64,000 bases of DNA from Microbacterium ureisolvens (GTDB lineage Bacteria > Actinomycetota > Actinomycetes > Actinomycetales > Microbacteriaceae): positions 248,001 to 312,000 of the forward strand of contig NZ_JAEUAX010000006.1 of NCBI RefSeq assembly GCF_019511645.1, read 5' to 3'. Numbering within the stretch: position 1 is the first letter of the stretch; each line of letters begins with the position of its first letter. Under the pieces are notes generated by a model that worked only from the letters and a program-made list of their open reading frames with translations, was not told the DNA's origin and ran no database searches. Of the stretch, positions 52,701 to 62,025 are shown piece by piece. A program made the translations under genes and the position numbers.

Positions 52701-53440
52701 AGCACCAGGTGCTGCACACGTGGCAGAACTGGTTCGGCCGCGTCTCGGGCGGTATGACGGGCCCGGTGCGCAGCTACGACGCCGGACGCTCGGCCGAGCG
52801 CTGGTTCGATCCGGTGGTGCGTCCGGGAGCGGTCGCGGGTGCGCCTTCGACGCGGACCGGGGATCGTCTCGCCCTGCGGGTGGCCGACCTCCTCGACGCC
52901 GAAGGCCACGTCACGGTCGGCGATGTCGTCTCGGCCGCCCGGGTGTACCGCGACGGCGAGCTGCTCGCCGAGCTCCCGCACGCCCGGCAGGGCGTCGACG
53001 TCCCCGCCGGGGCGGGCACGTACCGGGTCGAGCTCGACGTCTCGCGTGAAGACCCCGAGTGGGAGCGGGCCGTCCGCTCGTCGACGGCGTGGACGTTCCC
53101 GTCCGCGCGTCCGGCTGAGGGCACGACCACCGAGCTGCCGCTGCTGCAAGTCGCCTACGACGTACCGACCGACGACGAGGGGCACGCCACGAAGCGCGCC
53201 CACCGGATCGGCCTGCAGGTCACCGACCAGGGCGGGAAGGTGCTCTCGGGCGCGACTCTGACCGCCGAGGTGTCGTTCGACGACGGGGCGACGTGGAGGG
53301 CGCTGCAGGTCGAGGACGGCAAGAAGGGGTTCTCGGCTCAGGTCCCGGCGGGCACCGCGCCCGTCACGCTGCGGGTGACGGCTACCGACGGCTCGGCCTC
53401 GCTGACGCAGGAGGTGGTGCGCGCCTACGCGCGGCGCTGA
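49748..53440 (+). CDS. Large secreted S8 (subtilisin-like) serine protease
   Basis: 1,230-residue exported protease. Signal peptide residues 1-33 (AASGA end). The catalytic triad is Asp240 (VAVLDTGVD), His273 (VGHGTHVAA) and Ser447 (ASGTSMATPH), with Asn368 (AAGNDG). A PA-like domain (GRVAIVDAPDQGLEGDQVRA, VILVRPTANS) lies at about 810-890, after the catalytic domain rather than inside it. C-terminal beta modules follow. The ATG at 49,748 starts the signal peptide; no good Shine-Dalgarno sequence is seen. It is divergent from the clpP pair and followed by a convergent LuxR-type regulator 21 bases away. Confidence 0.9.
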   Translation: MRPPHRTRIAAVMAIASATALVAGLVAPAASGAEPPAPILTSPVGETRALTLITGDRVEITDTGDGRYAATVTPGPGRERVTFQTLQVDGVLKVLPSDAVPFIASGLVDERLFEVSTLLDDGYADLDALPLIVSWSPGTRAASMEVAGAEQVRALPSIDGAALSADADELGAVWDSLTPGTTIAEAPSKSAEQRMAGGIQRVWLDGRASASLDRSVPQIGAPEAWDAGYRGAGVTVAVLDTGVDAEHPDLTGQLDEVVDFTGSESGAADRVGHGTHVAATIAGTGAGAEGTRPGVAPEADLIIGKVLDDTGSGYDSWIIAGMEWAAENADIVNMSLGGGPTDGTDPLSLALDALSAQTDALFVVAAGNDGMDGAVSTPSTADSALSVAAVDRDDALAEFSSRGPRTIDGALKPEISAPGVGIIAARAAGTSMGSPVDALYTAASGTSMATPHVAGAAALLAQQNPDWTGQRLKDALISTANPNPGLGVYAQGGGRVDVARAVAQQVTATGIADFTVVTDDESQAQERTVTFRNEGAEEVTLDLAIEAENLDDNGAGTTAFLAPAQVTVPAQGTADVVVTLDPSGLDRGRWSGALTATGADGILVRTAIGAVRRAPSHTVTIRAIGFDGGATFVPSLSLIGDQPGTEYLGYLEIAEDGTVEVEEGTYIAQAIIEDYTNAQAERTGTIILPDIEVTSDMEVVLDARKVVPVTITTPEPSEQESVISWYTHRTFPNGRDIQHGVMSFSRTMPWVTPTDPVREGGFEFASRWQLVRPSAIVTVPGTQLQPQTALLGDSAVLPKPLRAELVAPGAADLEGVGGRVAIVDAPDQGLEGDQVRAAAEAGAKAVILVRPTANSIFTVFEPGAETTPIPAIVVTAEDGAALIRHAQQPGPQQVTVEASRISPYLYDVIQVSPGEIPDVVHHTVTERNSHRVTTTYVESGGLPFAREQRFGWRPWMEYAWNDQQRTVATGHVREEWVSAGDSLWQHQVLHTWQNWFGRVSGGMTGPVRSYDAGRSAERWFDPVVRPGAVAGAPSTRTGDRLALRVADLLDAEGHVTVGDVVSAARVYRDGELLAELPHARQGVDVPAGAGTYRVELDVSREDPEWERAVRSSTAWTFPSARPAEGTTTELPLLQVAYDVPTDDEGHATKRAHRIGLQVTDQGGKVLSGATLTAEVSFDDGATWRALQVEDGKKGFSAQVPAGTAPVTLRVTATDGSASLTQEVVRAYARR

Positions 53441-53461
53441 GCCGGGGTCGAAGCGGGGCGG

Positions 53462-54469
53462 TCAGAGCCACCCGCGCCGCGCCGCCTGATAGGCGAGCGC
53501 GGTGCGGGTGTCGACCCCGGCGAGGGACATCAGCCGGTCCAGGCGCCGCTGGACGGTGCGCCGGCTGATGCCCAGCTGGCTCGCGATCGACTTGTCGGGA
53601 AGGCCGGCGACCACGAGAGACAGCAGCAGGCGCTCAGCGTCGCCGATGCCATCGCCCGGGGCGCTCCGTCGCCCCGGGTCGTCCCCGCCCTCCGGCTCGT
53701 CGAGCAGCCCCGAGACCGGCAGCGGACTGGCGCGGTCCCAATGCCCCTCGAAGAGGTCGATGAGGGCGTCGAGCAACTGGCCGCCGCCGATGATCGCGGC
53801 GCTCGGCTGTCCGAGCTCGCGCTCCCGGTCGTGGGTGAGCGGGCAGATGGCGGTGCGCCGGTCGACGATCGCGAGCCGCACCGGGAGCACCGGGGCGACG
53901 CGGGCCTCCTCGCCCCACGAGATGCCTTCGCGCACGCTGTCGAGCTCGCCCGGTCCTTCCAGCAGCGCCCGCTCGTAGATCGCGCGGTAGCGAACGCCGC
54001 GGGCGAGCGCGTCGCGCTCCTCGGTGTTGTCGGCGCCCTGCATGGCGAGCGGGTTCGCGCGGCAGAACCAGAGGATCTCCTCGCGAGCGCCCTGCTGCAG
54101 GTCTCGCAGCCGCTCGCGGAGCGCGCCGGCGCCGATCACGACCTCCACGACGTGGTCGGCGTCGCGACGCCGGGCGACGGCGCGGAACTCCTCGCTGAGC
54201 GCTGCCACCAGCTGGCGGTCACCCTCGAGCGACTCCTGGCGCCGCAGCAGCGCCGTGCCGAGCGCGACGTCGGGCGGCTGCGGCCGGAAGACCGGGTCGT
54301 TGCCCTGGCGCACGACGAGGCCCTTGGCCTCGAGCCGCAGCAGCACGTCGCCGGCGACGCCCGGCGCGAGCCCGGCGACTTCGGCCAGCTGCTCGACCCG
54401 CGCACCGGCGAGGCCGACGAGCATGCGGTACGCGTTCTCCTCGACGGGTTCCAGCAGCGACTCCTGCAT
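53462..54469 (-). CDS. LuxR-type regulator with TrmB-like N-terminal domain
   Basis: 335-residue regulator combining an N-terminal winged helix resembling TrmB (EENAYRMLVGLAGARVEQLA) with a C-terminal LuxR/Ctp-like helix-turn-helix (VVAGLPDKSIASQLGISRRT, VQRRLDRLM). Between them is a phospholipase-D-like/TrmB effector region (REEILWFCRANPLAMQG). In actinobacteria such genes often adjoin a large subtilase gene, as here, so it may control that protease. Single-gene unit. Confidence 0.82.
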   Translation of the reverse strand: MQESLLEPVEENAYRMLVGLAGARVEQLAEVAGLAPGVAGDVLLRLEAKGLVVRQGNDPVFRPQPPDVALGTALLRRQESLEGDRQLVAALSEEFRAVARRRDADHVVEVVIGAGALRERLRDLQQGAREEILWFCRANPLAMQGADNTEERDALARGVRYRAIYERALLEGPGELDSVREGISWGEEARVAPVLPVRLAIVDRRTAICPLTHDRERELGQPSAAIIGGGQLLDALIDLFEGHWDRASPLPVSGLLDEPEGGDDPGRRSAPGDGIGDAERLLLSLVVAGLPDKSIASQLGISRRTVQRRLDRLMSLAGVDTRTALAYQAARRGWL

Positions 54470-54506
54470 CGGCTCCTCCGGGTTCGCTGATCTCTCCTGG
54501 CGCCGG

Positions 54507-55085
54507 CTATGCGGCGGACCCCGTGGGCTTCGCGAACGCCGCGTCGATCAGGGTCTCCGCGGCGGCGCGCGCGACAGTCGCAGAATCTGGTGAGCCGAGG
54601 ATCGCCGCAGTCGTCTGCGCTCCTTCGGCGAGGATCGCCAGCTGCGGGCCGAGAGCGGCGGGCGCACCGGCGTCGGCGACGAGGCGATCGACGTAGACCT
54701 CGAAGGAGAGCTTGTGCGCACGCACGGCCTCGGCGACCGCAGGGCTCGTCGCGCCGAGTTCGCCGAACGCGTTGATGAAGCCACAGCCGCGGAAGTCGTC
54801 TTCCTCGAACCACGCGGCCAGGTGGTCGTACACCGCGAGGAGGCGATCGCGGGGCGTGTCGGCACGCGCCACCGCGCTGTCGATGCCGCGCGTCCACATG
54901 TCGTGACGATGCTCCAGAACACCCAGTACCAGTTGTTCCTTCGAGGGGAACTGGCGGTAGATCGTTTTGAGGGACACCCCGGCCGCGTCTCGTACCACGT
55001 CCATTCCGACGCTGCCGATGCCCTGACCGTAGAACAGCCGGTCCGCTGCCTCGACGATCTGCGCACGCACCTGTTCATCCGTCAT
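54507..55085 (-). CDS. TetR-family regulator
   Basis: 192-residue TetR regulator: IVEAADRLFYGQGIGSVGMD then AAGVSLKTIYRQFPSKEQLV form the HTH, and the ligand domain contains CGFINAFGELGATSPAV. The ATG follows GAGGTGCCCAC. A perfect GGAGAAC-n4-GTTCTCC palindrome lies 36 bases upstream, and two more copies precede the adjacent hydrolase gene, so the sequence shows both autoregulation and a target. Confidence 0.88.
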   Translation of the reverse strand: MTDEQVRAQIVEAADRLFYGQGIGSVGMDVVRDAAGVSLKTIYRQFPSKEQLVLGVLEHRHDMWTRGIDSAVARADTPRDRLLAVYDHLAAWFEEDDFRGCGFINAFGELGATSPAVAEAVRAHKLSFEVYVDRLVADAGAPAALGPQLAILAEGAQTTAAILGSPDSATVARAAAETLIDAAFAKPTGSAA

Positions 55086-55120
55086 GTGGGCACCTCGTTT
55101 CCATCCTCATGCTACGGGGC

Positions 55121-55138
55121 GGAGAACCAGAGTTCTCC
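55121..55138. promoter_or_regulatory. TetR operator copy 1 (GGAGAAC-n4-GTTCTCC)
   Basis: Perfect 7-base inverted repeat with a 4-base spacer, 36 bases upstream of the TetR start and just past the hydrolase gene's stop. It matches the two copies near 56,030-56,080. Confidence 0.8.
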
Positions 55139-55163
55139 GCCCCGTTTCGCGCGACCGCTCAGC

Positions 55164-56114
<951 letters not shown>

Positions 56115-56140
56115 TTAACGAGAGGCCGGCGGGATCGCCC

Positions 56141-56220
56141 GCGATCCAGCGGGCCTCGCCGCGATCCGGCGGGGGCCGCCGCGTTCCGGCGAGGGTCTGC
56201 GCGATCCGGCGGGTCAGCCG
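56141..56220. repeat. Four tandem 20-base repeats at the end of a glycosyltransferase gene
   Basis: Units begin at 56,141, 56,161, 56,181 and 56,201, each starting GCGATCCGGCGGG or a near variant (GCGTTCCGGCGAG in the third). A more degraded unit may precede them. The last unit covers the stop codon of the glycosyltransferase gene at 56,214, so the array is mostly its 3' untranslated region. The rest of the 207-base gap holds the TetR operators and no gene. Confidence 0.85.
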
Positions 56221-57602
56221 GCGCGACGCGACGGCTTCTCGATCGCCGACGCGAGAGCCGCCACGAACGCAGGCCGCAGCGCCTCGGGCGTGAACGCCGC
56301 CGCGACCCGGCGGGCATGCGAGGCGAGCTCGGCGCGACGCCGGTCGTCGCGCAGCAGTTCGACCACGGCGCCCGAGAGGGCGTCGACATCGCCCGGCGGC
56401 ACGAGCACACCGGCATCGCCGACGGCTTCCCGCGGTCCGTAACGGGCGTCGGTCGAGACCACGGGCAGCCCACGGGCGAGCGCCTCGGCGATCGACAGCC
56501 CCTGGCCCTCGAAGGCTGTTGAGGTGACGAACAGCGCGGCACGATCGAAGATGTCGTCGCGGTCGGCGGTGGCTCCGTGGAGCGTGACGGATGCCGCCAC
56601 CCCGAGCTCGTCGATCAGCTCCTGCAGCTCGTCGCGCAGCGGGCCGTCGCCGTACACGTCGAGCCGGGCGTCGGGCACCGCCTGGATCACGCGCGGCCAC
56701 GCGCGGATCGCGAGGTCGACACGCTTCTGCGGCGCGAGCCGGTTGAGCATCACCACCAGGTGCGGATCACGGGATGCCGCATTCGGGGGTTCTGCGCCGA
56801 GCTCGATCGTGTTCGGCACGACGTGGAACGTGCCGGGGTCGCCGAACCGGGCCGCCACCTCGTCGCGCTGCGCCGCGGTCGGCCAGAGCACCGCGTCATA
56901 TGCGCCGAGGGTCCGGAGCCAGCGCTCCCACATCCCGGCGACGGGGGCGCCCGGATCGTCGTGCGGCGCGGGCAGGTGCGAGTTGTGAACCGTGTGCACG
57001 AGCCGCACCCCTGGAGCGCTCCATCCCACCAGCGCCTCGCCGATCTGCCGCGACTCGCACACCACCACGAACAGCCGCTCGGGGTCGCCCACGGCCGCCC
57101 GGCGCTCGCCGGCGATCGCCTCCAGCCACGCGATGTAGAGCCCGCGGAAGCCCCGGAGCACCCGATCGCCGTTCTCCGCGTGCACGACGACGGCCGCATC
57201 CCGCAGGTGCCACTCGGGGTCGTTCTCGAACACGGGAAGCGAGACGATCGGCCGGGACGCGGCATTTGTGATCGTCCGGTAAGAGATGCCGGGCGTGCGG
57301 CCCCCGGGTTCGCCGACGCGCTCGAGCCACTCCCCTCGGTCCAGGAGGTCGTCGAAGAGATTGCGCATGCGCGCGGCGTCGGGAAGGTGGCCGGCATCGA
57401 CGAACGCCCGCCGTTGCGCCGCGTGCGCCTCAGGCGTCTGACCGTCGACGCTCAAGAGGAGCGGCCGGGAAGCGCCGGCCGCCTCGAGCAGACGCAGCCG
57501 CGCCGGCACCGCGACAGCGAACCCGCCGTCGAGCCCGAGAGCGACGCGGCTGGCGAGAACCACGTAGTCGGCGTCGGGCAGCGTGTCCGCGGGGTCAGTC
57601 AC
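56214..57602 (-). CDS. Glycosyltransferase family 4 (poly-glycerol-phosphate glucosyltransferase-like)
   Basis: 462-residue GT-B enzyme. The C-terminal donor domain has VVMLNRLAPQKRVDLAIRAW, LDVYGDGPLRDELQELIDEL and FEGQGLSIAEALARGLPVVS with the catalytic EGQGLSIAE motif. The N-terminal half has HTVHNSHL and resembles TarM-like wall-teichoic-acid glucosyltransferases. The GTG at 57,602 has AAGGA seven bases upstream; an earlier GTG at 57,620 is possible. It probably decorates a cell-wall polymer. No other wall genes are adjacent. Confidence 0.83.
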   Translation of the reverse strand: MTDPADTLPDADYVVLASRVALGLDGGFAVAVPARLRLLEAAGASRPLLLSVDGQTPEAHAAQRRAFVDAGHLPDAARMRNLFDDLLDRGEWLERVGEPGGRTPGISYRTITNAASRPIVSLPVFENDPEWHLRDAAVVVHAENGDRVLRGFRGLYIAWLEAIAGERRAAVGDPERLFVVVCESRQIGEALVGWSAPGVRLVHTVHNSHLPAPHDDPGAPVAGMWERWLRTLGAYDAVLWPTAAQRDEVAARFGDPGTFHVVPNTIELGAEPPNAASRDPHLVVMLNRLAPQKRVDLAIRAWPRVIQAVPDARLDVYGDGPLRDELQELIDELGVAASVTLHGATADRDDIFDRAALFVTSTAFEGQGLSIAEALARGLPVVSTDARYGPREAVGDAGVLVPPGDVDALSGAVVELLRDDRRRAELASHARRVAAAFTPEALRPAFVAALASAIEKPSRRAG

Positions 57603-57677
57603 CCGTCCATCCTTGCGCACGACCCCCGGAACGCCGGATGCCCCGAACCGGCGAGGTCCGAGGCATCCGTCACACGA

Positions 57678-59261
57678 TCACTCCCACTCGATGGTCCCCG
57701 GGGGCTTCGACGTGACGTCGAGCACGACCCGGTTGACCTCGCGCACCTCGTTGGTGATGCGGTTGGAGATCTTCGAGAGCACGTCGTAGGGCAGGCGCGT
57801 CCAGTCGGCGGTCATCGCGTCCTCCGACGAGACGGGACGCAGCACGATCGGGTGGCCGTAGGTGCGGCCGTCGCCCTGCACGCCCACCGAGCGCACGTCG
57901 GCGAGGAGCACGACCGGGCACTGCCAGATCTCGTCGTCGAGGCCCGCGCGTGTCAGCTCTTCGCGGGCGATCGCGTCGGCATCACGCAGAATCTCGAGAC
58001 GGTCAGCGGTGACCTCACCCACGATCCGGATGCCGAGGCCGGGGCCCGGAAACGGCTGGCGGCCGACGATGACCTCGGGGAGTCCGAGCTCGCGTCCGAT
58101 CGCCCGCACCTCGTCCTTGAACAGGGTGCGCAGCGGCTCGACGAGCTCGAACTGGAGGTCTTCGGGGAGGCCGCCGACGTTGTGGTGCGACTTGATGTTC
58201 GCGGTGCCGGTGCCGCCGCCCGACTCGACGACGTCGGGGTAGAGCGTGCCCTGCACCAGGAAGCGGATCGGCTCGCCGTCGGCCTCGGCCTCGGCGACGA
58301 GCGCCGCCTCGGCCTGCTCGAAGGTGCGGATGAACTCGCGGCCGATGATCTTGCGCTTCTGCTCCGGGTCGCTGACGCCGGCGAGCGCATTCAGGAACTG
58401 CTCGCGCGCATCTACCGTGACCAGGCGCACGCCGGTCGAGGCGACGTAGTCCTGCTCGACCTGCTCGCGCTCGCCCTTACGGAGCAGCCCGTGGTCGACG
58501 AAGATGCACACCAGCTGGTCGCCGACGGCCTTGTGCACCAGGGCCGCGGCCACGGCGGAGTCGACGCCGCCCGACAGACCGCAGATGACGCGGCCGGTGC
58601 CGACCTGGGCCTGGATCTTGGCGACCTGCTCGGCGATGACGTTGCCGCTGTTCCAGTCGGCCGCAAGCCCCGCCGCCTTGTGCAGGAAGTTCTCGATGAC
58701 CCGCTGGCCGTGGTCGGAGTGCTTGACCTCGGGGTGCCACTGCACGCCGTAGAAGCGGCGCTCGTCGCTGCCGAAGGCGGCGACCGGGGTGGCAGCCGTG
58801 GCCGCGAGCACCTCGAAGCCCTCCGGAGCGCGCGACACCTGGTCGCCGTGACTCATCCACACGTTCTGCTCGACGGGCTGGCCGCCCAGCAGCACGCCGC
58901 CGTCGTTCGCGACGACGGCATCGGTCGCTCCGTATTCACGCAGTCCCGTGTTCGCGACCTCGCCGCCCAGCGCCTGCGCCATCACCTGGAAGCCGTAGCA
59001 GATCCCGAGCGTCGGCACGCCGAGGTCGAAGACGCCGGTGTCGAGCGCTGGGGCGCCGTCCTCGTAGACCGACGAGGGGCCGCCCGAGAGGATGATGCCG
59101 ACCGGGTTCTTCGCCGCGATGTCGGCCGCGGTCGCGGTGTGCGGCACGATCTCGCTGTAGACCCCGGCTTCGCGCACGCGGCGGGCGATCAGCTGTGCAT
59201 ACTGGGCGCCGAAGTCGACGACGAGGACGGGACGCTGGGAGGTCTCGGTCTGCTGGGTCAA
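57678..59261 (-). CDS. guaA: GMP synthase (glutamine-hydrolysing)
   Basis: 527-residue two-part enzyme that aminates XMP to GMP. The glutaminase domain has [20 protein letters not shown], the nucleophile Cys in [10 protein letters not shown], and [14 protein letters not shown]. The ATP-pyrophosphatase domain has [17 protein letters not shown] and the C-terminal dimerisation domain ends KPPGTIEWE. It starts at a TTG whose bases overlap the DUF3817 stop (TTGA), so it is translationally coupled. It is last in the guaB3-SURF1-DUF3817-guaA run. Confidence 0.97.
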   Translation of the reverse strand: MTQQTETSQRPVLVVDFGAQYAQLIARRVREAGVYSEIVPHTATAADIAAKNPVGIILSGGPSSVYEDGAPALDTGVFDLGVPTLGICYGFQVMAQALGGEVANTGLREYGATDAVVANDGGVLLGGQPVEQNVWMSHGDQVSRAPEGFEVLAATAATPVAAFGSDERRFYGVQWHPEVKHSDHGQRVIENFLHKAAGLAADWNSGNVIAEQVAKIQAQVGTGRVICGLSGGVDSAVAAALVHKAVGDQLVCIFVDHGLLRKGEREQVEQDYVASTGVRLVTVDAREQFLNALAGVSDPEQKRKIIGREFIRTFEQAEAALVAEAEADGEPIRFLVQGTLYPDVVESGGGTGTANIKSHHNVGGLPEDLQFELVEPLRTLFKDEVRAIGRELGLPEVIVGRQPFPGPGLGIRIVGEVTADRLEILRDADAIAREELTRAGLDDEIWQCPVVLLADVRSVGVQGDGRTYGHPIVLRPVSSEDAMTADWTRLPYDVLSKISNRITNEVREVNRVVLDVTSKPPGTIEWE

Positions 59262-59758
59262 CGCTTGTTCTCCGTCGGGATGGCGTGGGTGAGGGTGGAG
59301 TGCGGCGCCTGGGAGTGCAGCTCGGCTGCCTCACGCTCGGCCAGGTAGGTCTTGACCTCGCGGCCCACGCGCGCCTCCATGAAGAACGACAGGAGAGGCA
59401 CGATGCCGCCCGCGGCGAGCATCGCGAGGCGCCCGAGGTTCCAGCGCATGAGGCTCCACACACGGAAGCACGAGATGAGGTACACGACGTAGAACCAGCC
59501 GTGGGCGACGAGGATGCCGAGCGACAGGTTGAAACCGTCGCCGGTCGACTCGAGGCCCGAGGCCGTCTCGACGACGGGGGCGAACCACAGGAACCCGCCG
59601 GAACCACCGAGGAACAGCTCGTAGCCGACCGCGTACTTGACGATCATCTCGGCGACGAGCAGCAGCAGCATGGTACCCGTGATGATCGAGCAGATCTGGT
59701 AGAACTTCAGGGCTCCGCGGATCGCCGGAAAGGAAGCGAGCTTCGGGGCGCGGGGCAT
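59258..59758 (-). CDS. DUF3817 integral membrane protein
   Basis: 166-residue membrane protein with about four helices: [20 protein letters not shown], a [20 protein letters not shown] segment and [20 protein letters not shown]. It matches the DUF3817 family, which in actinobacteria is commonly beside guaA. Function is unknown. The stop overlaps the guaA start. The ATG at 59,758 has no strong ribosome site; 55 bases separate it from the SURF1 gene. Confidence 0.87.
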   Translation of the reverse strand: MPRAPKLASFPAIRGALKFYQICSIITGTMLLLLVAEMIVKYAVGYELFLGGSGGFLWFAPVVETASGLESTGDGFNLSLGILVAHGWFYVVYLISCFRVWSLMRWNLGRLAMLAAGGIVPLLSFFMEARVGREVKTYLAEREAAELHSQAPHSTLTHAIPTENKR

Positions 59759-59813
59759 GACCCCAGTCTACCTGCGGCCCTCCCGGCCGTTTCCCGCTCA
59801 GGATGCTGCGGGC

Positions 59814-60704
59814 TCAGGATGCCGCCGGCTCAGGGCCGGCGTCGGACTCCCGGCGGTCATCCTCGAAGTCCTCGACCTCCTTCTCCCACGCGTCCTTCGC
59901 GAGGCGGTACCAGAGGTAGAAGGCGAAGCCGGCGAAGACGGCCCACTCGACGGCGTAGAAGATGTTGAGCCAGTTGAGCCCCGAGCCCTCGACCGGCGCC
60001 GGAGACGAGATCGCGTCGAGCCCTGCGGAAGCCTCCGCAGACGCGATGTACGGGCGGTACACGAACAGGGCGTCGACGTCGTGCCACTGGCCGAGCAGCG
60101 CGGCCGGCGACATGCGGGTCAGCGTCTGCGGGTCCTCGCCACGGGGCGGGAGCACCGGCCCTTCGTCCGAGATCAGGCGGCCGGTCACCTCGACGGTCTC
60201 GGAGACGGATGCCGCCTCCTCGAGCTGCGCGATGGCCGCGCGCGCGTCCTCCTCGGTGGCGGCCCACCCGAGCGCCACCGCGACCGAAGTGGGTCCGACC
60301 GTCGCGCTCACGTCGGGGTCGATGCGCAGCTGCCCGGTCACCCAGTAGCCCAGGGCGCCGTCGTTGTAGCGCGACTCCACCACGATGAAGTCTTCGGGGA
60401 CCCAGGTGCCGCGTGTGTGCACGCGCTGACCGACGAGCGGCTCCGGCAGATACTCGCCCGGCAGGGCGACATCCGCAAGCGGCTGCACTTCTTCGGTCGC
60501 CCCCGGCGGCACCGGATTCGTCTGCACCGCACGACCCAGCTGCCACTGCCCGAGCCAGGCGAACACACCCGCGACGACGAGGCAGAGCAGCAGCATCCCG
60601 ATCCATCGCGGGCGCAGCATCACCTCACGCAGCGTCGGCGGGAAGGCCTCGGGGACGAGGTCGGCCGCTCCCGTCGGCTCGGCGTCGGTCATGGCATCCG
60701 TCAT
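59814..60704 (-). CDS. SURF1-family cytochrome oxidase assembly protein
   Basis: 296-residue membrane protein with one helix near each end (about 33-52, MLLLCLVVAGVFAWLGQWQL; about 250-270, IFYAVEWAVFAGFAFYLWYR) and a periplasmic-side domain between. The WQLGRA, WVPEDF and YWVTGQL segments fit SURF1/Shy1, which helps insert heme a into cytochrome c oxidase. The start shares ATGA with the guaB3 stop; a second ATG lies four codons in. Confidence 0.88.
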   Translation of the reverse strand: MTDAMTDAEPTGAADLVPEAFPPTLREVMLRPRWIGMLLLCLVVAGVFAWLGQWQLGRAVQTNPVPPGATEEVQPLADVALPGEYLPEPLVGQRVHTRGTWVPEDFIVVESRYNDGALGYWVTGQLRIDPDVSATVGPTSVAVALGWAATEEDARAAIAQLEEAASVSETVEVTGRLISDEGPVLPPRGEDPQTLTRMSPAALLGQWHDVDALFVYRPYIASAEASAGLDAISSPAPVEGSGLNWLNIFYAVEWAVFAGFAFYLWYRLAKDAWEKEVEDFEDDRRESDAGPEPAAS

Positions 60705-61825
60705 CCTGCGGCGTACGGCGAGACGACGACCTCGACCCGCTGGAACTCCTTGAGGTCGGAGTACCCGGTCGTCGCCATCGACTTGCGCAGGGCCCCGATG
60801 AGGTTCGCGGTGCCGTCCGCGACGGGCGCCGGCCCGTACAGCACCTCCTCGAGCGAGGCGACCTGGTCGACCCGCACCCGGCGGCCGCGCGGCAGCTTGG
60901 CGTGGTGCGCCTCGGGGCCCCAGTGGAAGCCCCTGCCCGGAGCATCCGTGGCACGCGCCAGCGCCACGCCCAGCATGACGGCGTCGGCGCCCATCGCGAT
61001 CGCCTTGACGATGTCACCCGAGGTGCCCACACCGCCGTCGGCGATGACGTGCACGTAGCGCCCGCCGGACTCGTCGAGGTAGTCGCGGCGCGCGCCGGCG
61101 ACGTCGGCCACGGCCGTCGCCATCGGAGCGTGCAGTCCCAGGGTCGCGCGGGTCGTCGACGCCGCTCCCCCGCCGAAGCCGACGAGCACGCCGGCCGCGC
61201 CCGTGCGCATCAGGTGAAGGGCTGCGGTGTAGGTGGACGCGCCGCCGACGATGACGGGAACGTCGAGGTCGTAGATGAACTTCTTGAGGTTGAGCGGCTG
61301 GTCCACCGACGAGACGTGCTCCGCCGACACGGTGGTGCCGCGGATGACGAACAGGTCGACGCCGGCCGCGACGACGGTCTCGTACAGCTCCTGCGTGCGC
61401 TGCGGGGTGAGGGCACCTGCCACGGTCACGCCGGCGGCGCGGATCTCGGCGAGCCGGTCGCGCACGAGTGCGGGCTGGATGGGCTCCGCGTACAGCTCTT
61501 GCATGCGGCGGGTCGCCGCGGCCTTCTCGAGGCCGGCGATCTCGGCGAGCAGCGGCTCGGGGTCGTCATAGCGGGTCCACAGGCCCTCGAGGTCCAGCAC
61601 GCCCAGACCGCCGAGCTGACCGAGCATGATCGCGGTGCGCGGGCTCACGACCGAGTCCATCGGGGCGCCCATGACCGGGATGTCGAAGCTGAAGGCGTCG
61701 ATCGTCCAGGTGGTCGAGACGTCCTCGGGGTTGCGCGTGCGCCGCGAGGGCACCACGGCGATGTCGTCGAACGAGTAGGCGCGGCGCGCGCGCTTGGCCC
61801 GGCCGAGTTCGATGTCCATGCTCAC
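60701..61825 (-). CDS. guaB3: GuaB3-family IMP dehydrogenase-related protein
   Basis: 374-residue TIM-barrel protein of the actinobacterial IMPDH-related group, without CBS domains. It begins ELGRAKRARRAYSFDDIAVV and has GAPMDSVVSP, VIVGGASTYTAALHLMRTGA and GGVGTSGDIVKAIAMGADAV. The loop that carries the catalytic Cys in true IMPDH (GSICTT) reads GAASTT, so Ser stands at that position. It is probably not a normal IMPDH; relatives elsewhere have been proposed to act as GMP reductases. The GTG start (AGGGTGG upstream) overlaps a small upstream frame by GTGA. Confidence 0.9.
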   Translation of the reverse strand: MSMDIELGRAKRARRAYSFDDIAVVPSRRTRNPEDVSTTWTIDAFSFDIPVMGAPMDSVVSPRTAIMLGQLGGLGVLDLEGLWTRYDDPEPLLAEIAGLEKAAATRRMQELYAEPIQPALVRDRLAEIRAAGVTVAGALTPQRTQELYETVVAAGVDLFVIRGTTVSAEHVSSVDQPLNLKKFIYDLDVPVIVGGASTYTAALHLMRTGAAGVLVGFGGGAASTTRATLGLHAPMATAVADVAGARRDYLDESGGRYVHVIADGGVGTSGDIVKAIAMGADAVMLGVALARATDAPGRGFHWGPEAHHAKLPRGRRVRVDQVASLEEVLYGPAPVADGTANLIGALRKSMATTGYSDLKEFQRVEVVVSPYAAG

Positions 61826-61989
61826 GCGTCCACCCTACCGGGCGGGGTTCTCACGACTCGAAAGCGTGAGCGCGTGCGCGTGACGCGCGACTCGTCCCAG
61901 ACGGGCTCGGTGGACTCGAACACCCGGCCGTCGGAGCCGAAGACGAGGAAGCTGTCGAAGGACTTGGCCAGCCCGCCGTCGTGGCTCAT
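61822..61989 (-). CDS. Probable small protein (55 residues), unannotated
   Basis: A short frame begins ATG at 61,989 (MSHDGGLAKSFDSFLVFGSD) and ends in a TGA that overlaps the guaB3 GTG (GTGA). It starts 37 bases after the DUF2277 stop. The first about 38 codons have nearly all G/C third bases and a plausible alternating beta-like sequence (GRVFESTEPVWDESRV); the last about 15 codons (TTT, CGA, AGA) look less coding. There is only a distant AGGTG ahead of the ATG. No family recognised. Confidence 0.5.
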   Translation of the reverse strand: MSHDGGLAKSFDSFLVFGSDGRVFESTEPVWDESRVTRTRSRFRVVRTPPGRVDA

Positions 61990-62025
61990 CGAGCAGCAGC
62001 ACCTGACCGGGGCCGCGCAGCAGGC

